A stretch of DNA of 64,000 nucleotides from Saprospiraceae bacterium (GTDB lineage Bacteria; Bacteroidota; Bacteroidia; Chitinophagales; Saprospiraceae): positions 1,379,001-1,443,000 of the forward strand of contig JAWKLJ010000002.1 of the NCBI GenBank assembly GCA_041392805.1. Direction: 5' to 3'. The notes below the pieces were generated by a model, which made no database searches, was not told the DNA's origin, and was given only the letters and a program-made list of their open reading frames with translations. A program made the position numbers and the translations under genes. This document shows, in pieces, positions 9,229 through 17,770 of this stretch (within the stretch, counting starts at the first letter, position 1; every line of letters begins with the position of its first letter).

Positions 9229-9813
9229 ATGACCATTAGCGACCAAAAGATTAAATTGAGAAAAGAGATGCTCGCCAAACGGGCCAAATTGTCGCAGCAG
9301 AACAAGGAAAAATATGACCAATGGATATGCGCAGAACTGCTGAAAATAGTAAAAACACATCACTGCAAAGCTATCCATACTTACCTCCCCATGGGAACGG
9401 AAATTAATATCCTACCCTTAATTGAAAACCTGTTACAGGAGGAAATAATAGTTGTATGCCCTAAAACCTTGCCCAATAGAAAGCTCGAGCACCTTATATT
9501 AAGTTCCCTGGACCAACTTGAGAAAGGGGTATTCGGAACCATGCATCCTGCTAATACTAAGGTGTATAAAGCGGCTTATGATTTAATCATAGTACCGGGC
9601 TTGGCATTTGACCAACACCAGCAAAGGTTAGGATATGGCGGCGGCTATTATGATCAATTTCTTGGTGAACATCCGGAGGCCCTAAAAGTAGGCATTGCTT
9701 ACCCTTTTCAATTCCTTGAAGAAATACCTTCGGAATCTCATGACATAGGATTGGATATTATTTTAGTACCTGGGACATCAATCAAATGGAGGATGGAGAC
9801 ATTTTGGCCCTAA
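9229..9813 (+). CDS. 5-formyltetrahydrofolate cyclo-ligase
   Basis: About 194 aa from the ATG at 9229. A GTG at 9211 would add six mostly basic residues and cannot be excluded. The enzyme converts 5-formyl-THF to 5,10-methenyl-THF using ATP, in cytoplasmic one-carbon metabolism. Signs are the basic N-terminal helix (KLRKEMLAKRAKL), a THF-binding TYLPMGTEINI segment, and the ATP-site glycine motif LGYGGGYYDQFL near residue 142. Length is normal for the family. The last 28 bp overlap the start of the next reading frame, a truncated Rpn-like remnant, so the C-terminal residues WRMETFWP may have been altered by that junction. Confidence 0.9.
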   Translation: MTISDQKIKLRKEMLAKRAKLSQQNKEKYDQWICAELLKIVKTHHCKAIHTYLPMGTEINILPLIENLLQEEIIVVCPKTLPNRKLEHLILSSLDQLEKGVFGTMHPANTKVYKAAYDLIIVPGLAFDQHQQRLGYGGGYYDQFLGEHPEALKVGIAYPFQFLEEIPSESHDIGLDIILVPGTSIKWRMETFWP

Positions 9814-10238
9814 AAGCGGAATTGCTGAGTAATATTTTACTATTGATGAAGCATATTCAAACCTTGCCACCTCAATACTATACCCGAATTTTTATAGGCA
9901 TCGAAAACCAGATCCATGATCGTGCAAAAAGAAACTTATTCGAGGGGATGATTGTTTATTTTCTACAAAATGTCGAACTTAGTAGGACTAAGTTAAATCA
10001 ATTGGCAATGACACTTTCCGGAGAAACTAAAAAAATGGCTATGAGTTCTTATGATATGCTGGTGCAGGAGGGAATTATTCAAGGGATTGAACAAGGGATC
10101 GAACAAAAAAATAGACTATTCATCAAAAAGGGAATAAATGCCGGTCTCTCAATTGAATTATTAACTGAATTGACAGACTTGTCAGAAGAGACAGTTTTTG
10201 CGATAATTCAGTCATTCGAGGAAGAGGAGCAGGAGTAG
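9786..10238 (+). pseudogene. Truncated Rpn/PD-(D/E)XK-transposase-like C-terminal remnant
   Basis: A 150 aa frame resembling the C-terminal half of Rpn-type recombination-promoting nucleases (PDDEXK_2 family): helices ending in GIIQGIEQGIEQ repeats, followed by GLSIELLTELTDLSEETVFAIIQ, a typical tail of that family. Full-length relatives are about 300 aa; the N-terminal nuclease domain with the PD-(D/E)XK residues is missing, so no catalytic activity is expected. It begins inside the end of the cyclo-ligase gene, as if an insertion or deletion had joined the two. It could still be translated through coupling to the upstream gene. The family call is by resemblance. Confidence 0.55.
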
Positions 10239-10344
10239 CTGTAGCTTCAAAGATCATTATAAAACATGCATTATCCCGAATAAATTTTTCCTCCAATATC
10301 TTTTGCACCTTACTTCCGCCGATCCACAAAAAATAAGCTAACCC

Positions 10345-10420
10345 GCTGGTATACGAGCACCAGCTCACTGATGGTTCCCGAGCTACGTTAGGTTAAACCA
10401 TAAAACACAGCTCGTGAACC
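10345..10420. terminator. Paired hairpins between convergent genes
   Basis: Two inverted repeats lie between the ends of the Rpn-like remnant (+) and the thiolase gene (-). The first pairs GCTGGT (10345-10350) with ACCAGC (10359-10364). The second pairs GGTTCCCGAGCT (10373-10384) with AGCTCGTGAACC (10409-10420), with one mismatch. No T-run follows, so a role as bidirectional terminator is only suggested by position. Confidence 0.35.
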
Positions 10421-10442
10421 AATCATTTCGCCGCTATTCTAA

Positions 10443-11615
10443 CTAATTCAATAACTCATAAATCCCTGCAATCCCTTGTCCTCCACCAACGCAGGCCGTC
10501 ACCATGCCATACTTTTGCTTGCGCAGGCGCATTTCATTAAACAGCTGAGTAGACAATTTAGCGCCGGTGCAGCCGAGTGGGTGGCCGAGCGCTATAGCCC
10601 CGCCATTGACATTCACGATATCGGGATTGAGACCAGCCTCTTGGATAACAGCCAGAGATTGAGCTGCAAAAGCTTCGTTAAGTTCAATCTGGTCAATATC
10701 GGCCAATTTAAGGTTGGCTTGCTTCAAGGCCTTAGGAATGGCAGCACAGGGCCCTATGCCCATGTATAGCGGATCGACCCCGGCGACGGAGCAGGAAACC
10801 ATTCTGGCAATAGGCGTGAGGTTTAAAAGTTTTACCATTTCTTCACTCATCACCAAGACAAAGGCTGCACCATCTGAGGTTTGAGAGGAGTTTCCCGCCG
10901 TCACCACACCACCTTGCGCAAAAGCAGGGCGTAAATTTGCTAGTGCATTTGTAGTAGTGCTTTTACGTACACCTTCATCAGTATCAATGATTTGAGTAAG
11001 AGAAGTTCGTTTATTGTCTTTCACAAAAACATGTTCTACCTCTACCGGAACGATTTGGCTTTTGAACTTGCCACTTTCGATGGCATTGCCCGCTTTGACA
11101 TGAGAGTTGTAGGCAAACTCATCGGCTGCTTCCCGGCTGATATGGTATTTTTTTGCCACGGCCTCGGCTGTCAGGCCCATGCTGGCCAGGTAGTCGGGAG
11201 TGGTGCTAGCAACCTTGTAGCTAGGGGCTAGTTTATAGCCTGTCATCGGGATCGAGCTCATACTTTCGGTACCGCCGGCCAGGTAAATTTGCCCCATTCC
11301 CGCCTTAATTTTGGCGACAGCCATAGAGATCGTTTCCAGTCCGGAGGCGCAGTAGCGATTGACTGTAACCCCAGGGACCTCTTTGCCCAAGGCGCGCAGC
11401 GATATCTGACGGCCAATTTGCAGACCTTGCTCTCCTTCCGGATTGGCACAGCCCACAAAAACATCGTCAACCAAATGGGGGTCGAGTTCGGGAGTCTGTG
11501 CTAATAAATGTTCGATAACATCGACGGCCAAATCATCAGAACGATAATTGCGGAATCCGCCTTTATTGGCTTTTCCAACGGCGGATCGATAGGCTTTTAC
11601 TATATATGCTTCCAT
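10443..11615 (-). CDS. fadA: Acetyl-CoA C-acyltransferase (thiolase)
   Basis: A 390 aa thiolase of normal length. It carries the nucleophilic Cys89 in NRYCASGLETI, His345 in GHPLGCTGAKL, and the second catalytic Cys375 in CVGGGQGIAGI. It cleaves 3-ketoacyl-CoA to acetyl-CoA and a shortened acyl-CoA in the last step of beta-oxidation, in the cytoplasm. It lies downstream of the HAD/ECH fusion gene on the same strand with a short gap (about 41 bp), so both subunits of a trifunctional-type complex are probably made from one transcript. The biosynthetic direction (acetoacetyl-CoA thiolase) is less likely given that partner. Confidence 0.92.
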   Translation of the reverse strand: MEAYIVKAYRSAVGKANKGGFRNYRSDDLAVDVIEHLLAQTPELDPHLVDDVFVGCANPEGEQGLQIGRQISLRALGKEVPGVTVNRYCASGLETISMAVAKIKAGMGQIYLAGGTESMSSIPMTGYKLAPSYKVASTTPDYLASMGLTAEAVAKKYHISREAADEFAYNSHVKAGNAIESGKFKSQIVPVEVEHVFVKDNKRTSLTQIIDTDEGVRKSTTTNALANLRPAFAQGGVVTAGNSSQTSDGAAFVLVMSEEMVKLLNLTPIARMVSCSVAGVDPLYMGIGPCAAIPKALKQANLKLADIDQIELNEAFAAQSLAVIQEAGLNPDIVNVNGGAIALGHPLGCTGAKLSTQLFNEMRLRKQKYGMVTACVGGGQGIAGIYELLN

Positions 11616-11656
11616 GGTTAGTTCTATTTTTATTCCGACTAAAGTCAGAGGCTTTT

Positions 11657-14050
11657 TTAATTTCGAAGTGGTTTGTTGGTCTGCAACATATGCTGGATGC
11701 GCGCTTTAGTTTTATCTTCGCCAGCCAGGCTCAGGAAGGCTTCCCGTTCCAGATCCAACAAGTACTGTTCGGATACCTGTTGAGCGCCCGTTAGGTCACC
11801 ACCACACAATACCCAAGCAATTTTATGCGCAATTTTAATATCGTGTTCAGAAGCATAATTGCCCAGACGCAATTCATTGGCCGCCGCATATAAGGTGCCC
11901 AGTCCTGTTCGTCCCAGAACCGTAATATCCGTTCGATGAATTGGCTGCGTGTAGTTTTCCGCTAGCTTCAAGGCCCGTTTTTTAGCTTCCGCAATATTGC
12001 GATCCTTATTGACCACCACACTATCGCGTCCCTCAATCAAGTAGCCATAGTTATAAGCCTCCGCAGCTGATGTACCGACGGAAGCCAGTGCGATAGCTTT
12101 GAATCTTTCAATCAAAGTAGGCATTTGTACATCCCCGGCAAAAAAGGCATCGGAAGCACGAAGCGCAAATTCTTTGGTGCCCGAACCACCAGGAATCAAT
12201 CCTACGCCCACCTCCACCAAGCCGATGTAGGATTCCGCAGCGCAAACAGCAGCGTCGCAGTGCATCAAGGTTTCGCAGCCACCGCCGAGAGCCATCCCCT
12301 GGATGGCAGCTACAACAGGAATGCTGGAATAGCGACAACGCATGGTGGTTTGCTGGAACAAATTGACGGCCATGTCCATCTGGCTATAGTCACCTTGGAA
12401 GGCTAACATGCCGATCAACATCAAATTGGCACCTACTGAGAAATTGGTAGCGTTGTTTCCAATGACCAGGGCTTTCCAGTCTCCTTCTTCTGCTATTTGG
12501 ATGGCCTCATTGATGCCTCGGAGAACGCCCTCACCCATGGTGTTATGAGGGCTGCGGAATTCAAGGCAAAGCACGCCGTCTCCAATGTCATGGAGGACAA
12601 TTTCTGCATTTTTATGGACCGGTGCTTGCTCCCTATAGTTATCCAGGATAATGAACTCACTGGCACCCGGTACTTCTTGATACGATTTCGTCGTAATATT
12701 GTAATACTTCTTAGTACCTCCTTCGCGCTTGTAGAAAGCAGTATGACCTGCAGCCAACATCTCTTTTACCCAATCCGCTATTTTTTCGCCTTCGGCTTCA
12801 GCTTGCTGAATGCCCTCAGGGATACCAATGAGGTCCCAATATTCAAATGGACCATATTCCCAGGCATATCCTGCCCGCATGGCGTCATCTATACTATAGA
12901 ATTGATTGCAGATTTCTGGAACGCGATTCGACACATAGGCGAAAAGACCCACTAAAGATCGACGGATTAAGGTTCCGCCTTTATCTTCTGATTTGAACAA
13001 TTGAGGAATCCGCTTATCAATTTTATCAACCTGTTTGGCTAGTTTTAAGCTGGGTAGATCTGACCTTGAGGCAGGTTCATAAGCGAGTGTTTCTAGATTA
13101 AGTGAATGCACGATCGTTCGCCCATTGGCATCTTTTTCATTCGTTCTTTTATAAAATCCCTGGCCAGTTTTATTACCCAAAAATTTATTGTCGAGCAAAA
13201 ACTGCATGTACTTGGGAATTTCAAAAGTATGGGCTTGTTCATCATCCGGGCAATTATCTTTGATACCCTGGATGACTTTAGCGCCGGTATCATGCCCCAC
13301 CAGGTCTCCCAGTCGGAAGGTTCCGGTTTTTGGTCGGCCAATGGCAGGGCCCGTTAGCTTGTCTACCTCGTCAATGCTGAGTCCCAATTCGGTTGTCAAT
13401 TGGTAAACCTTTGCCATGGCATAAACACCCACCCTGTTGCCAATAAAAGCAGGGGTATCCTTTGCTAAAACGGTCTGTTTTCCTAAGTAAACATCGCCAT
13501 AATGCATAAAGAAATCAATGACCTCCTGTTTCGTTTCGTCCGTCGGAATAATTTCAAATAATCGCAAGTACCGCGGTGGATTGAAGAAATGCGTGCCGCA
13601 AAAATGCTGACGGAAATCCTCACTACGGCCATCCAGCATCAGGTGGATAGGAATCCCTGAGGTATTAGAAGAGACCAATGAGCCTTTTCTCCGGAATTGG
13701 TCTACCTTTTCAAAAATTTGCTTTTTAATATCCAAGCGCTCGATAACCACTTCAATGACCCAATCTGCGTCACCAATCTTTTCAAAGTCATCATCGAAGT
13801 TGCCGGTTGCAATACGCCTGGCAAATGATTTGTCATAAAGTGCGGCCGGTTTCGATTTCAAGGCTGCAGCCAGGGCGCCATCGACGATTCGATTGCGTGC
13901 ACTGGCTTGCGTTTTTTCTGCTTCGGAAAGATCAAAAGGGACGATGTCTAACATCAACACTTCCAAGCCGATATTGGCAAAATGGCAGGCAATGCCCGAG
14001 CCCATCACACCAGAGCCAAGGACGGCTACTTTTTTTATTCTTCTGCTCAT
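11657..14050 (-). CDS. 3-hydroxyacyl-CoA dehydrogenase/enoyl-CoA hydratase fusion
   Basis: About 797 aa from the ATG at 14050 (MSRRIKKVAVLGSGVMGSG), chosen over an in-frame ATG at 14080 because the NAD-binding strand begins right after it. Domain order: NAD-binding Rossmann fold with GSGVMGSGIA, dehydrogenase C-terminal domains (TGPAIGRPKTGTFRLGD; second half around FVSN/AYVSNR), then a crotonase-fold enoyl-CoA hydratase domain in the C-terminal third (oxyanion-type VVAAIQGMALGGGCE, and GLVEVGVGLIPGG with a Glu). This order is the reverse of E. coli FadB and usual for Bacteroidota and many other bacteria. It performs the hydration and oxidation steps of beta-oxidation together with the thiolase downstream. 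Confidence 0.92.
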   Translation of the reverse strand: MSRRIKKVAVLGSGVMGSGIACHFANIGLEVLMLDIVPFDLSEAEKTQASARNRIVDGALAAALKSKPAALYDKSFARRIATGNFDDDFEKIGDADWVIEVVIERLDIKKQIFEKVDQFRRKGSLVSSNTSGIPIHLMLDGRSEDFRQHFCGTHFFNPPRYLRLFEIIPTDETKQEVIDFFMHYGDVYLGKQTVLAKDTPAFIGNRVGVYAMAKVYQLTTELGLSIDEVDKLTGPAIGRPKTGTFRLGDLVGHDTGAKVIQGIKDNCPDDEQAHTFEIPKYMQFLLDNKFLGNKTGQGFYKRTNEKDANGRTIVHSLNLETLAYEPASRSDLPSLKLAKQVDKIDKRIPQLFKSEDKGGTLIRRSLVGLFAYVSNRVPEICNQFYSIDDAMRAGYAWEYGPFEYWDLIGIPEGIQQAEAEGEKIADWVKEMLAAGHTAFYKREGGTKKYYNITTKSYQEVPGASEFIILDNYREQAPVHKNAEIVLHDIGDGVLCLEFRSPHNTMGEGVLRGINEAIQIAEEGDWKALVIGNNATNFSVGANLMLIGMLAFQGDYSQMDMAVNLFQQTTMRCRYSSIPVVAAIQGMALGGGCETLMHCDAAVCAAESYIGLVEVGVGLIPGGSGTKEFALRASDAFFAGDVQMPTLIERFKAIALASVGTSAAEAYNYGYLIEGRDSVVVNKDRNIAEAKKRALKLAENYTQPIHRTDITVLGRTGLGTLYAAANELRLGNYASEHDIKIAHKIAWVLCGGDLTGAQQVSEQYLLDLEREAFLSLAGEDKTKARIQHMLQTNKPLRN

Positions 14051-14177
14051 GTAAGTTGGAAATTTAGGATCCAAGGTCAATTGATAATATATTGTATAAA
14101 CAATGCTTATTCATTTAAGGTTGAAAATTAGCGAATTTTCGCTAAAAGCCAAAGCGTTCGCCAATTTATCCACTTAA

Positions 14178-15047
14178 TTATTGGGTATGCTCATTTAGGA
14201 AGTCGATAAATCGTTGATTGAGGGAAGCACCGCCCCTTTCAAATAAATCAAAATGTCCGGCACCCGGCACGATGATCAACTCCTTTTGTGCAGACGATAA
14301 GGCATTAAAAATAGATTTGGCATAGGCCACCGAGATATTTTTATCCTTATCTCCATGTGCAATGAGGATTGCCTGTTCAATCTTTGTCGCAGCCAGAACG
14401 GGGCGTATTTGTTCAGGAATAAAACCGGCTATCTCGCCAGCTTTACGCAGGGCTTTATCCGAGCGTTTTCGCGATCCTAAGCCATGGAGTATCCTCTTTT
14501 GATAGTCAAAAACAATTTGCCTTAGGTCCGCAAAAGTACTTAGGATAATCCCGAAAGACAAATCAGGTGTTATTTCCATGGCTTGTAAGGCCACTGCTCC
14601 CCCTAACGAATTTCCCCAAACGCCAATTTTTGTGTCTGGCATTTTTTCTTTCATTAATTGGACAATTGCCTGTACGTCCAGCTTTTCTTTGGAGCCATAG
14701 GTGCAGTACTTTCCCTGGCTTTCTCCATGGGCCCTGGCATCATATACAACGGAAGCAAAACCTTCCCGGGCCAGCATTTCGGCTGATCCCATAAAGTGTT
14801 CTTTTTTTCCGCCAATCCCATGTAAAAAAATAATGATTCCCTTTGTTTTGAGGGTATCAGCAGGACGAAAATAGCCTTTCAGTTTGAAGGCATCGAAGGT
14901 AATGATCTCAAGCGGATAAAAAGCTGTCAGTCGAAAGGCTGGAATGGCATACTTATGACCACGCGGAGGTATGATGATCGTATAAGGAGCGGCAAATATG
15001 GCTGCAGCCCATCCTCCTAAGAGCAAAAATATGCCGAGGTAGAGCAT
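14178..15047 (-). CDS. Alpha/beta hydrolase, membrane-anchored or secreted
   Basis: A 289 aa protein with an N-terminal hydrophobic segment (MLYLGIFLLLGGWAAAIFA) that is either an anchor or an uncleaved signal. The fold signs are an oxyanion-hole HGIGGKKEHF, the nucleophile elbow GVWGNSLGGAVAL, an acidic residue in AHGDKDKNISV, and the catalytic His in PGAGHFDLFE. It matches the family of DUF1749/BAAT-like or FrsA-like hydrolases with an elbow GNSLGG; substrate is unknown. It stands alone between the fatty-acid oxidation genes and the HNH pair and could act on esters, but nothing in the sequence fixes this. Confidence 0.8.
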   Translation of the reverse strand: MLYLGIFLLLGGWAAAIFAAPYTIIIPPRGHKYAIPAFRLTAFYPLEIITFDAFKLKGYFRPADTLKTKGIIIFLHGIGGKKEHFMGSAEMLAREGFASVVYDARAHGESQGKYCTYGSKEKLDVQAIVQLMKEKMPDTKIGVWGNSLGGAVALQAMEITPDLSFGIILSTFADLRQIVFDYQKRILHGLGSRKRSDKALRKAGEIAGFIPEQIRPVLAATKIEQAILIAHGDKDKNISVAYAKSIFNALSSAQKELIIVPGAGHFDLFERGGASLNQRFIDFLNEHTQ

Positions 15048-15130
15048 GGTTTTTATTCGTTTTTGTCAAAGAAATTGTTTTGTTTATGCTCAAAAAGAAA
15101 TTTTTAAACAATGTCCACTCACCTTGAATT

Positions 15131-15562
15131 TTAAATAATGTCTGGCGGATGGATGCCAAAGGCACGGTATAGAGACCTTTGATTTAATAAGGATTCTCTG
15201 TTTAAATTAAGCGCATCAATTGTCACTCGACCAATGGGAGAAACGGCAATTATCACAGTGAAATTTTCATTCCATTTAAAATGGTCCAACCATTTATCAT
15301 TTCGTGGATTGAATAGTCTAACCATTTTGCCGGAATTGAAATCTTTGGCATTCGTCTTTGTATATTTAAAATTATTACAACCTTGACAAGCTAAAGACAG
15401 GTTTTCAAGGATGCCTTTACCTCCTTCGATTTCGGGAAGAACATGATCAATGGAGAAAGATTGAGAGGCAAATTTTTCTTGACTCAAACAATATTCGCAA
15501 ATACCATTTGCTCTATTACGAACTTGTTCTTTAATTGCTTTTGAAATGCGTTTTTTAGCCAT
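15131..15562 (-). CDS. HNH endonuclease
   Basis: A 143 aa protein with a compact HNH domain in residues about 10-75: CEYC zinc pair, SIDHVLPEIEGGKG with the catalytic His after Asp, NLSLAC with the Asn, and CQGCNNFK with the second zinc pair and final Asn. Such small HNH proteins are found alone or next to small partner genes in Bacteroidota and Cyanobacteria; their role is not established (mobile-element or restriction-type nuclease are both possible). The start overlaps the stop of the upstream 128 aa gene by 8 bp, so the two are translationally coupled. The pair appears more AT-rich than its neighbours, which suggests recent transfer. Confidence 0.85.
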   Translation of the reverse strand: MAKKRISKAIKEQVRNRANGICEYCLSQEKFASQSFSIDHVLPEIEGGKGILENLSLACQGCNNFKYTKTNAKDFNSGKMVRLFNPRNDKWLDHFKWNENFTVIIAVSPIGRVTIDALNLNRESLLNQRSLYRAFGIHPPDII

Positions 15563-15941
15563 GAGGAATTGGCCTAATATTGAATACCTCCAATGCTTCT
15601 GAGAAGGTTATATTTCTAGAAACTGCCAATTGATGGATTAGTTGCAACCGTTTTAAATCTGCTAGTTCTATTTCATTGGTTAATGCTAGCAATTCCTCGA
15701 ATTCGCTGTTATCTATAGAAGAAGCGTCTCTTTTTGCAATTAGATAATTGAACCTAATTTGTTTAGTTAGGGGAATACTAGTCTGAATTTCTTTAAGTAT
15801 ATCTGACTCTTCAATAGATAATTCCTTGACTTTTGGAGGGTTCTTAATTGTCATTACTTTACTCAAAAAATATTCAAAGTCTGCATCGTTGAGTTTTTGA
15901 ACATTTTTTAATAAATCTGCTACTGAAGGAGAGTTCGTCAT
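15555..15941 (-). CDS. Small helical protein coupled to HNH endonuclease
   Basis: A 128 aa protein of unknown function, mostly predicted helix and rich in Leu, Ile, Ser and Glu, without signal peptide or membrane segment. It begins TNSPSVADLLKNVQKLNDADFEYFLSKV and ends near PIPHG. It is directly upstream of and overlaps the HNH gene by 8 bp, which suggests a dedicated partner, for example an inhibitor, specificity or scaffold subunit. A toxin-antitoxin-like arrangement is possible but there is no recognised antitoxin fold. Like the HNH gene it looks AT-rich. Confidence 0.6.
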   Translation of the reverse strand: MTNSPSVADLLKNVQKLNDADFEYFLSKVMTIKNPPKVKELSIEESDILKEIQTSIPLTKQIRFNYLIAKRDASSIDNSEFEELLALTNEIELADLKRLQLIHQLAVSRNITFSEALEVFNIRPIPHG

Positions 15942-16093
15942 TTTAATAATTCCAAAAGTTAAAAAATAAATGACAAGTTATATAAAAAACAAAACTATTG
16001 AAAATAAAGTTTTCTCATCATGATAATAAAAAAGGCCATCCTACTCAAACAAGCTTTAACGCCATTTTTACCACTTCCTTCCCATTTTGCATT

Positions 16094-16101
16094 TATCTTT
16101 G
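16094..16101 (+). promoter_or_regulatory. Bacteroidota -7 promoter element
   Basis: TATCTTTG matches the TAnnTTTG consensus of the Bacteroidota primary sigma factor and lies 26 bp before the ATG of the beta-barrel gene. No clear TTG is seen 19-21 bp upstream, so this is a partial match. Confidence 0.4.
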
Positions 16102-16127
16102 GGTGAAATGCAACAACTACAACTGAC

Positions 16128-16829
16128 ATGGTAAAAATTAAACTCCTATTAGTAGGACTCTTTCTCTATTCCTCCCTTTGGGCCCAGGAAGAAGCGCCTT
16201 ATCACATTTTTTTCAGTACTTCCTTTCAGCTTGGTGCGCCGCAGGAGGCCCTCAAGCGAAACTTTGACCGAGTGGGAATTGGCGGCGGCGGACTGGTACT
16301 TTTTCAGATCAAACGATTGCCCGTATTTGCAGGTGTTGAGATTACTTTTATGAATCTTGATAGCGAATCGGAAACCTATTCAGATAATACGGAGTGGACA
16401 ACGAGGAGCAATCTCTTTTTGGGCAATGGAGTTATCCGCTTTCAGCCTTTTGTAGACTTTCCCGTTTATCCTTATTTTGACGCGCTGTTTGGGATGAAAA
16501 ATTTTTACACCCGAACGGCTATCAAATACCTGGATACGGATGAAACAGATAGTAGTAGCGATGGCTCAGATTGGGCCTTGAGTTATGGGCTTGCCATTGG
16601 AGCCCAGTTGGCCGTTTTCCGAAACCCTGCGATCACTTTGGATATTCGTTGTTCCTATTCGCAGGGGAATAATGCTACTTATTTTGCCCGAAATCCGAAT
16701 GCAACAGGCCCATTTAATGACCCGATTGAAGCTTTTCAACAGCGAACCACACCCACTCCGTTGCTTATCCCTCAAATAGGGGTGACCTTGAATTTAAACC
16801 ATCCATTTTTTAGTGATATGGTGGAATAA
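16128..16829 (+). CDS. Outer-membrane beta-barrel protein
   Basis: A 233 aa protein with a cleaved signal peptide (VKIKLLLVGLFLYSSLWAQ). The mature part alternates polar and hydrophobic residues in amphipathic strands (VGIGGGGLVLFQIKR, WALSYGLAIGAQLAV, LLIPQIGVTLNLN) with glycine-rich turns, as in small 8-stranded outer-membrane barrels (OMP_b-brl type). No enzyme motif was seen. It is a single-gene unit with a promoter-like site just upstream and ends 1 bp before the convergent DUF697-SHOCT gene. Confidence 0.65.
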   Translation: MVKIKLLLVGLFLYSSLWAQEEAPYHIFFSTSFQLGAPQEALKRNFDRVGIGGGGLVLFQIKRLPVFAGVEITFMNLDSESETYSDNTEWTTRSNLFLGNGVIRFQPFVDFPVYPYFDALFGMKNFYTRTAIKYLDTDETDSSSDGSDWALSYGLAIGAQLAVFRNPAITLDIRCSYSQGNNATYFARNPNATGPFNDPIEAFQQRTTPTPLLIPQIGVTLNLNHPFFSDMVE

Positions 16830-16830
16830 T

Positions 16831-17412
16831 CTACATTTCTTTCAATAAGGCGCCTTTCATTTGCTGGAATTCTTCCTCCGAAATAACACCCGCTTTTTTG
16901 AGTTCTCCCAATTGCTTTAGCTTTTCGAGTGTATCATTAGCCGGGGCGCCTTTGGCTTCTTTTTCTTTTTTCCATTCTTCTGCCATTTTTTTGCCTTTTT
17001 CATACTCTTCGTCAAATATCCCTTTAGCACTGGCTGGGTTGAAATTGGAAAAATCCCCACCTGCCTCAAAATGCCGGCTGAATACCTGACCTACTGCATA
17101 GGTAGACGCGCCCGACATCAGGGCCATTGAAACGCCGCCCAAAATAGATCCAAAAACAGGAATTACTTTGATAAAACTCGCACCAATTCTCGCAAAAATA
17201 CTGCCGGTTAGGGCGGTAATCAGGCCTTTATCCAGTCCTTTGTTAGGCGGAATGCCATATAGCTGTGCTAATTGACGAACCATATCCATTTGCACCGCGG
17301 TGACGGCGGCAATATCTAAGATAGGAATGGGAACTAAGCCCGCACCCATGCTCATTAACACTTGGGTTTTGACAATGGTATCGGCTAGGGGTTTCTTGTT
17401 GGTTGTGCTCAT
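16831..17412 (-). CDS. DUF697-like membrane-associated protein with C-terminal SHOCT motif
   Basis: About 193 aa from the ATG at 17412 (MSTTNKKPLADTIVK); an upstream in-frame ATG at 17499 adds 29 poorly conserved-looking residues. The centre (VPIPILDIAAVTAVQMDMVRQLAQLYG and VIPVFGSILGGVSMALMSGASTYAVGQ) matches the DUF697/YcjF-type hydrophobic domain, thought to associate with membranes. A charged linker follows and the C-terminus (LKQLGELKKAGVISEEEFQQMKGALL) is a SHOCT short helical module, seen on many membrane-related proteins. Function is unknown. It overlaps no gene but ends right against the convergent beta-barrel gene. Confidence 0.7.
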   Translation of the reverse strand: MSTTNKKPLADTIVKTQVLMSMGAGLVPIPILDIAAVTAVQMDMVRQLAQLYGIPPNKGLDKGLITALTGSIFARIGASFIKVIPVFGSILGGVSMALMSGASTYAVGQVFSRHFEAGGDFSNFNPASAKGIFDEEYEKGKKMAEEWKKEKEAKGAPANDTLEKLKQLGELKKAGVISEEEFQQMKGALLKEM

Positions 17413-17542
17413 AAAGGGTTGTAGTGGATGGTAAAGGACACAAAGGTAGCTGAATTTGAGGGTTAAAGCAAGGGAGGTTAAAGTGTATAAGTCGTACAAT
17501 TTGCCAGTAATTTCTCATGAGAGGGCGGAAAGCGGAAGTCCT

Positions 17543-17627
17543 CCCATTTCCGCCTTCCCACTTCCACCTTCCCATTTCCGCCTTCCCACTTCCACCTTCC
17601 CACTTCCGCATTCCGCCTTCCCACTTT
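17543..17627. repeat. 28 bp tandem repeat, about three copies
   Basis: Two exact 28 bp copies starting CCCATTTCCGCCTTCCCA at 17543 and 17571, then a degenerate third copy from 17599. The tract is strongly strand-asymmetric (C+T on the plus strand). It lies in the gap between divergently transcribed genes. The flanking sequence at 17647-17663 resembles one at 56941-56957, so this may belong to a dispersed intergenic family. Confidence 0.8.
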
Positions 17628-17770
17628 GAAAACGGAAGATCACCCCAAGCGTCAAAAATCCAAAATAATAATATCTTAACAAGGTTAAAATTTTGTACCT
17701 TCTCCACATAAATGCCGTACCTGTGGAAGAATCATTTATTATCCAAACAGATAGCTTTCAATTGACCCAA

